A stretch of DNA of 18,796 nt, taken from contig JAYWBR010000120.1 of assembly GCA_043781315.1 (NCBI GenBank), forward strand, positions 1 to 18,796, given 5' to 3'. The notes under the pieces were generated by a model that saw nothing but the letters and a program-made list of their open reading frames with translations, did not search any database and was not told the DNA's origin. Shown here piece by piece: positions 15,416-18,796 of this stretch. How positions within the stretch are numbered: the first letter of the stretch is position 1; the number at the start of each line of letters is the position of its first letter. The stretch is from CAIQOK01 sp043781315 (GTDB lineage Bacteria > Verrucomicrobiota > Verrucomicrobiia > Limisphaerales > CAIQOK01). The position numbers and the translations under genes were made by a program.

Positions 15416-15886
15416 GTTTAATCTTCTGGAAACATTTCATCACGAACTCCGCAGTTCTACAATCGGGGCAACCCACGTCCGTTGTCCCGGCAATTTACCG
15501 GAACCAAACCAGTGGAATCCCCGGTCAGGAGCAACACGTTTGCGTGGCGTTGGAAAGACATGCCGATGAGAGAGGATCGGTAAACCGGGGGGATGCCTTA
15601 ACCGTAAATATGCCGCCGCCGCCGCACACCAAGGCCGGCGGCACGGGGACTTCGATCCACTTCCGCACAACGGACGGTCAGGACGCATGCTTCTCCCCAG
15701 GCGTTGCGCCGCTGGACGCGGTGCTTACTCCTCGCGGCGCGAGGAGTTCTACCTCTCAGCCGAGACGCCGCTGCGGGGAAGGGAGCGTTTGGCCTGCGGG
15801 TGCTGGGGACAAAAAGCAGAACTAATACGACTTCCAGCCAACGCCGGTTGGCGCAAATAACTCCGCCTTCGCGGTTGAAATTCCCG
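15416..15886. other. 471-bp gene-free stretch, hairpin-rich
   Basis: I see no convincing coding region here; the frames present are short and have shadow-like composition. The stretch holds several inverted repeats: a near-perfect hairpin at 15727-15747 inside a larger imperfect inverted repeat (about 15690-15785), and a gccaac-gccg-gttggc hairpin at 15837-15852, 34 bp after the helicase stop on the minus strand. It must also contain the promoter of the membrane protein/response regulator pair, which I could not pinpoint. Confidence 0.6.
15727..15747. repeat. Perfect 10-bp hairpin with 1-nt loop in the gene-free stretch
   Basis: The 21-bp element is actcctcgcg, one g, then cgcgaggagt. Flanking sequence adds imperfect outer pairing (ctccccaggcgt ... 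gacgccgctgcgggga). There is no adjacent T run on either strand, so it does not look like a standard terminator. It could be a REP-like unit or part of a structured RNA. Confidence 0.55.
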
Positions 15887-17959
15887 TCAGTCCAACATCT
15901 CGCGCATCGCCGCGAACATGCCTTTGCCGGATTCCGTCGTCACCGGCTGTTTGCCTTTTTCATCGCCGTGCTCGATGAGTTCCGGCGGCAGCTCCTTCAA
16001 GAATTGCGACGGATGGCACGGCATGACCTGCCCGTATTTCTTCCGCCCGCTGCAATGGCTGATCGTCAGCGTCAGCATCGCGCGCGTAATGCCGACGTAA
16101 AATAATCGGCGTTCTTCATCCAACGTGCCTTCCACCTTCGAGCGCGCGTGCGGCAGCAGCCCGTCCTCCAGCCCCACGATATAGACGTGCGGAAACTCCA
16201 GCCCCTTGCAACTGTGCATGGTGATGAGCGTGACGGCGTCGCCGGCGGATTCCTTTTCTTCCTCGCGGTCGCTGTCGAGCGTGATGTCTTCGAGAAAAGT
16301 CTCCAGCCGTTCATGCGCCGGTTGCGCGGGGGTGCCCGCGTCATTCAACGTGACGATCAAGTCCTTTAAATTCCGCGCCCGGCTGTCGGCGACCTCCTGA
16401 TTTTTCTCGGACTTTCGCAGGTCGGCGAAGTAGCCGATCTCGTCTAGGAAGCGCTCGGCCCAAGTTTGCAAGGTAGGGCGCGTCAATCCGTGCGCGCCGT
16501 CGGCGGGCAGAGGACTGCCCGCCCCACCATCAAGCTCCGCCCGCGTCCGTTCAATAAATTCCACAAACGCCTCGATGCTCTCGCGGGTGCGTGGCTGGAA
16601 CGTCGTCGTCACCAGCGGATTTTTCATTGCGGCATAGACGGAGCCGTTGCGCTCATGGCTCGCGGCGAGCAGGCGTTCCATCGTCACATCGCTCAGGCCG
16701 CGCGCGGGTGTGTTGGCAATGCGCAGCAGGTTCACGTCGTCGTGCGGGTTGATGAACGTCTTGAGATACGCGAGAAAATCCCGCACCTCGCGCCGGTCGA
16801 AAAAGCTCTGTCCGCCAATCAAATGATAACGCACGTCGGCCTGCCGCAGTGCCAGTTCCAAAGGCCGCGACTGGATGTTCGTGCGAAACAAAATCGCCTG
16901 CTGACTCCACGGAATCCGCTTGGCCAGCCGCGCGTATTCGATTTCCTCCACGATGGTCTTGGCTTCCATCTCGTCCGACTCGAACGCGTGCAACGTGATC
17001 TTCGGGCCGTCGCCTTTCTGCGACCAGAGCTGTTTGCCACGGCGTTGGAGATTGTTTTTGATGATCGTGTTGGCGGCCTTGAGAATGGTGTTGGTGGAGC
17101 GGTAGTTTTGCTCGAGCTTGACGACTTTGACCTCGGGAAAATGTTTTTCCATGTCGAGCAGGTTGGAAATCTCCGCGCCGCGCCAGCCGTAAATGCTCTG
17201 GTCATCATCGCCGACGACGCACAGATTCCGATGCTCGACCGTGAGCGCGTGGACGAGCTTGAACTGCGCGGCGTTCGTGTCCTGATACTCGTCCACCATC
17301 ACGTATTTGTATTTTGCGCGACAGGCTTCCAGCGCGTCGGGATGTTCGGTGAACAAGCGCAGCGTGAGCAAAATCAAATCGTCGAAGTCCACGGCGTTGC
17401 ACGCGTGCAGCGCGGATTCGTAGCGCTTGGCGATGTGCTGCGCCAGCGCGCGGACGCTTTCGTCGCCGAACACCGAGGCGCGTTCGCCGCCGTTCTTGAA
17501 CTTGCTCAACATGCCCAGCACCGCGCCGGGATCGGTCTTCTCGCCCTTCGCGGAAATGCCGGAGAGGATTTTTTTGACGGCGCTGAGTTGTTCGGCGGAG
17601 TCGTAGATGACGAAGTTGCGCTTGTAGCCCAGCTTCTCGATGTGCTGGCGGAGGATGCGGACGCAGAGCGAATGGAACGTGCAGATCGTCGGGCGGGATT
17701 CCTTGCGCAGGACGGGATCGGCGATGCGTTGCTTGGGCAGCAGCTTGTTGACGCGCTCCTGCATTTCGCGGGCGGCTTTGTTCGTGAAGGTGACACCGAG
17801 GATGTTGCCCGGCGGAATCCCGCGCTCGACCATGTGCGCGATGCGGAACGTGATGACCCGCGTCTTGCCCGTGCCCGCGCCGGCGAGGATCAACACCGGA
17901 CCTTTGATGGTCTCGGCGGCCTGGCGCTGCTGCGGATTGAGCGTACTGAGATTCAACAT
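15887..17959 (-). CDS. uvrD: UvrD/PcrA/Rep family SF1A 3'-5' DNA helicase
   Basis: The 690-residue protein has all SF1A motifs: the Q-motif LNPQQRQAAET, Walker A GAGTGKT (K32), Ia TFTNKAAREM, II VDEYQDTNAAQFKL (~220), III VVGDDDQSIYGWRGAE (~245), IV LEQNYRST (~282), V TMHSCKGLEFPHVYIVGLED (~580) and VI EERRLFYVGITRA (~615). It uses ATP to translocate 3'-5' and unwind DNA or displace proteins in repair and replication restart. The C-terminus ends about 30 residues after the QFLKELPPEL block with GMFAAMREMLD. It thus lacks the Tudor-like RNA polymerase-binding tail of UvrD/PcrA and resembles Rep in architecture. A palindromic insert encodes GGAGSPLPADGAHG near residues 475-490. Start at ATG 17959. 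Confidence 0.94.
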   Translation of the reverse strand: MLNLSTLNPQQRQAAETIKGPVLILAGAGTGKTRVITFRIAHMVERGIPPGNILGVTFTNKAAREMQERVNKLLPKQRIADPVLRKESRPTICTFHSLCVRILRQHIEKLGYKRNFVIYDSAEQLSAVKKILSGISAKGEKTDPGAVLGMLSKFKNGGERASVFGDESVRALAQHIAKRYESALHACNAVDFDDLILLTLRLFTEHPDALEACRAKYKYVMVDEYQDTNAAQFKLVHALTVEHRNLCVVGDDDQSIYGWRGAEISNLLDMEKHFPEVKVVKLEQNYRSTNTILKAANTIIKNNLQRRGKQLWSQKGDGPKITLHAFESDEMEAKTIVEEIEYARLAKRIPWSQQAILFRTNIQSRPLELALRQADVRYHLIGGQSFFDRREVRDFLAYLKTFINPHDDVNLLRIANTPARGLSDVTMERLLAASHERNGSVYAAMKNPLVTTTFQPRTRESIEAFVEFIERTRAELDGGAGSPLPADGAHGLTRPTLQTWAERFLDEIGYFADLRKSEKNQEVADSRARNLKDLIVTLNDAGTPAQPAHERLETFLEDITLDSDREEEKESAGDAVTLITMHSCKGLEFPHVYIVGLEDGLLPHARSKVEGTLDEERRLFYVGITRAMLTLTISHCSGRKKYGQVMPCHPSQFLKELPPELIEHGDEKGKQPVTTESGKGMFAAMREMLD
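16502..16523. repeat. Palindromic insert within the helicase gene
   Basis: A perfect 9-bp inverted repeat (ggcgggcag / ctgcccgcc) with an agga loop lies inside the helicase coding sequence. It is translated in frame as part of a Gly/Pro/Ala-rich stretch between the blocks IERTRAELD and LTRPTLQTWAERFLDEIGYF, where family members usually have a short linker. It looks like a REP-type palindrome captured in a coding loop. Confidence 0.6.
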
Positions 17960-17968
17960 GCGGCGCGG

Positions 17969-17996
17969 ATTCTAGTTTGCACCGAAATGATGGCAA
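17969..17996 (-). promoter_or_regulatory. uvrD: Possible sigma70-like promoter of the helicase gene
   Basis: On the minus strand TTGCCA and TAGAAT are separated by 16 bp, 10 bp upstream of the helicase ATG. Initiation from it would give a nearly leaderless transcript, which agrees with the lack of a ribosome site. The match could be chance. Confidence 0.28.
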
Positions 17997-18030
17997 GCGG
18001 ATTACCCATTCACGATTGGCAAGCCGTGCG

Positions 18031-18086
18031 GTTGTAGCGTCGAGCCTGTGGCTCGACCGGTTGAGCCACAGGCTCAACGCTACAAC
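18031..18086. repeat. REP/BIME: head-to-head REP pair 3' of the transposase gene
   Basis: A 56-bp element has perfect outer arms (gttgtagcgt / acgctacaac) around two hairpins, cgagcc-tgt-ggctcg and tgagcc-aca-ggctca, joined by the palindrome accggt. Each unit starts with the GTAG tetranucleotide known to precede REP hairpins recognised by RAYTs. The whole is an almost perfect palindrome differing only at the base of each hairpin. Its last base is part of the transposase stop codon. Confidence 0.88.
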
Positions 18087-18586
18087 TACACCCGATCGAT
18101 CAAGTGAATTTCGCCTTGGTACGGCCAGTCTTCCGGTTGCGCGACCAGCTTTGCCCGCACTGGATTGCGCCAGACATAATCCCACTTCTGCGCGTAACTT
18201 TCATCGCGGCGCAGCAGGTGATCGAAAAATCCCGGCTGCCAGAAGCTTTTCAACTTCGCGCCCGGAATCGTCGTTGGCTTATGGCCGAGCGTGGAGATCG
18301 CCTTGCCCAGACATTGTTTCAAGCCGCTTTCCCACCGGCGCAATGTCATGTCGCGACCGATGCGGACAAAGACATGGACATGGTCCGGCATCAAAACATA
18401 ACGGCCTGTAGCCACATTGAATTCCAATCCGAGTTCGGCATAGCTGCGAAACGCGGCGTGAACGGAATCATTCGCCAGCAACGGACGTTTCAGCAGCGTG
18501 TTGAAAGTGACAAAGTAAAGCGGCGCGTCGAAACGCTGAAAGAGGACGGGCAGGCGTGGTGGCGTTCCTTTGAACTTGCGTTCCAT
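18086..18586 (-). CDS. REP-associated tyrosine transposase (RAYT), Y1/IS200-like
   Basis: RAYTs are single-copy HUH-type Y1 transposases thought to spread REP palindromes. From ATG 18586 the protein is 166 residues (MERKFKGTPPRLPVLFQRFD...). The HUH metal/nucleophile motif is visible as MPDHVHVFVRIG near residue 65, followed by LKQCLGKAIST, FWQPGFFDHLLRRDESYAQK and YVWRNPVRAKLV; the catalytic Tyr is one of those in SYAQKWDYVWRNP. A longer frame reaches back to 18733, but that extension merely translates the upstream REP cluster, so the shorter start is preferred. REPs with GTAG heads lie on both sides, confirming the family. It looks intact and could be active. Confidence 0.92.
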   Translation of the reverse strand: MERKFKGTPPRLPVLFQRFDAPLYFVTFNTLLKRPLLANDSVHAAFRSYAELGLEFNVATGRYVLMPDHVHVFVRIGRDMTLRRWESGLKQCLGKAISTLGHKPTTIPGAKLKSFWQPGFFDHLLRRDESYAQKWDYVWRNPVRAKLVAQPEDWPYQGEIHLIDRV

Positions 18587-18628
18587 GCCGGAAAAATCCG
18601 CCGATTGAGAATTTTTGTCGAGCGCAAA

Positions 18629-18727
18629 TGTAGCGTCGAGATGCTCGATGTGTAGCGTCGAGTCTGTGACTCGATTGGGTTGTCGAGGCTGCGCCTCGAC
18701 TGGTTGAGCCACAGGCTCAACGCTACA
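18629..18727. repeat. REP cluster 5' of the transposase gene
   Basis: Four palindromic units occur within 99 bp: a shortened unit tgtagcgt-cgag-atg-ctcga (18629-18648), a full unit with hairpin cgagtc-tgt-gactcg (18651-18674), a headless hairpin gtcgaggc-tgc-gcctcgac (18682-18700), and an inverted unit ttgagcc-aca-ggctcaa followed by cgctaca (18704-18727). The stem bases change in compensating pairs (gagtc/gactc, gagcc/ggctc), so the hairpin shape is kept while sequence drifts. Confidence 0.85.
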
Positions 18728-18771
18728 CCGCATTGGACATCACGCACGAAACTCCGGCACTGCGCGACTGC

Positions 18772-18796
18772 TGTAGCGTCCGGCCTGTGGCCGGAT
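18772..18796. repeat. Further REP unit, cut by the window edge
   Basis: The sequence tgtagcgt is followed by the hairpin ccggcc-tgt-ggccgg, matching the other REP units with a different but still complementary stem. A partner unit would be expected beyond the right edge. Confidence 0.75.

Noticed and set aside
14865..15476. 203-codon minus frame overlapping the regulator and small membrane gene
   Set aside because: Its downstream part is out of frame with the clear receiver domain and its sequence is low-complexity Arg/Gly/Ala; treated as a shadow.
15440..15688. 82-codon minus frame in the gene-free stretch
   Set aside because: Pro/Arg/Cys-rich with no protein-like pattern and no start signal.
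15822..15831. Ten-base match to the T7 promoter core (taatacgact)
   Set aside because: The match stops there and no phage genes are nearby; chance.
18021..18032. Resemblance to the Haemophilus uptake signal (gtgcggt)
   Set aside because: Single partial copy, wrong lineage, and adjacent to the REP element; chance.
16466..18037. 523-codon plus-strand frame
   Set aside because: Antisense to the helicase, which carries all SF1A motifs.
18587..18733. N-terminal extension of the transposase frame
   Set aside because: It only translates the REP palindromes; the family N-terminus begins near ATG 18586.

Overview
The window looks like a chromosomal segment of a GC-rich Gram-negative bacterium, most likely Verrucomicrobiota (Limisphaerales/Pedosphaera-like). 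This is an inference from several traits seen together: BamA and OmpH/Skp outer-membrane biogenesis genes, a DUF7948/SBBP repeat protein with a verrucomicrobial-style C-terminus, a stand-alone CBM48 protein, rarely visible Shine-Dalgarno sites, and short 7-bp repeat tracts inside a coding region. No sequence search was possible.

Layout. Positions 1-2912 (minus) hold the first ~970 codons of mfd, the transcription-repair coupling factor, cut by the left window edge. Divergent from it, 2990-4948 (plus) encodes a secreted coiled-coil/TPR protein. Next comes a plus-strand pair overlapping by 4 bp: a conserved protein of unknown function (5144-6100) and a small glycogen-binding-type CBM48 protein (6097-6375). 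A minus-strand terminator at 6411-6439 closes the convergent run dnaB (13725-12259), bamA (12253-9788), SBBP protein (9786-7162) and ompH (7067-6471); dnaB, bamA and the SBBP gene are nearly contiguous. Further right, all on minus, are a small uncharacterised gene (13783-14232), an orphan NarL/FixJ response regulator (14387-15193) with a clear terminator and a small membrane protein just upstream (15206-15406), a 471-bp gene-free hairpin-rich stretch, a UvrD/PcrA/Rep helicase (15887-17959), and a REP-associated tyrosine transposase (18086-18586) bracketed by its probable REP palindromes.

How the genes work together. Three themes are visible: genome maintenance (mfd, dnaB, the UvrD-like helicase), outer-membrane assembly (bamA, ompH and the exported SBBP protein placed between them), and mobile or repetitive DNA (the RAYT with its REPs, a palindrome inserted in the helicase gene, and the heptamer tracts of mfd).

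Most striking signal. The mfd coding sequence carries seven different tandem 7-bp repeat tracts (about four units each) within ~1.45 kb. All keep the reading frame and all are translated into low-complexity loops; one is a pair of inverted arms. I found no comparable tract in the other ~15.9 kb. This resembles the heptameric STRR repeats of cyanobacteria in unit length but not in sequence, and it may be a genome-wide heptamer-repeat system of this lineage.
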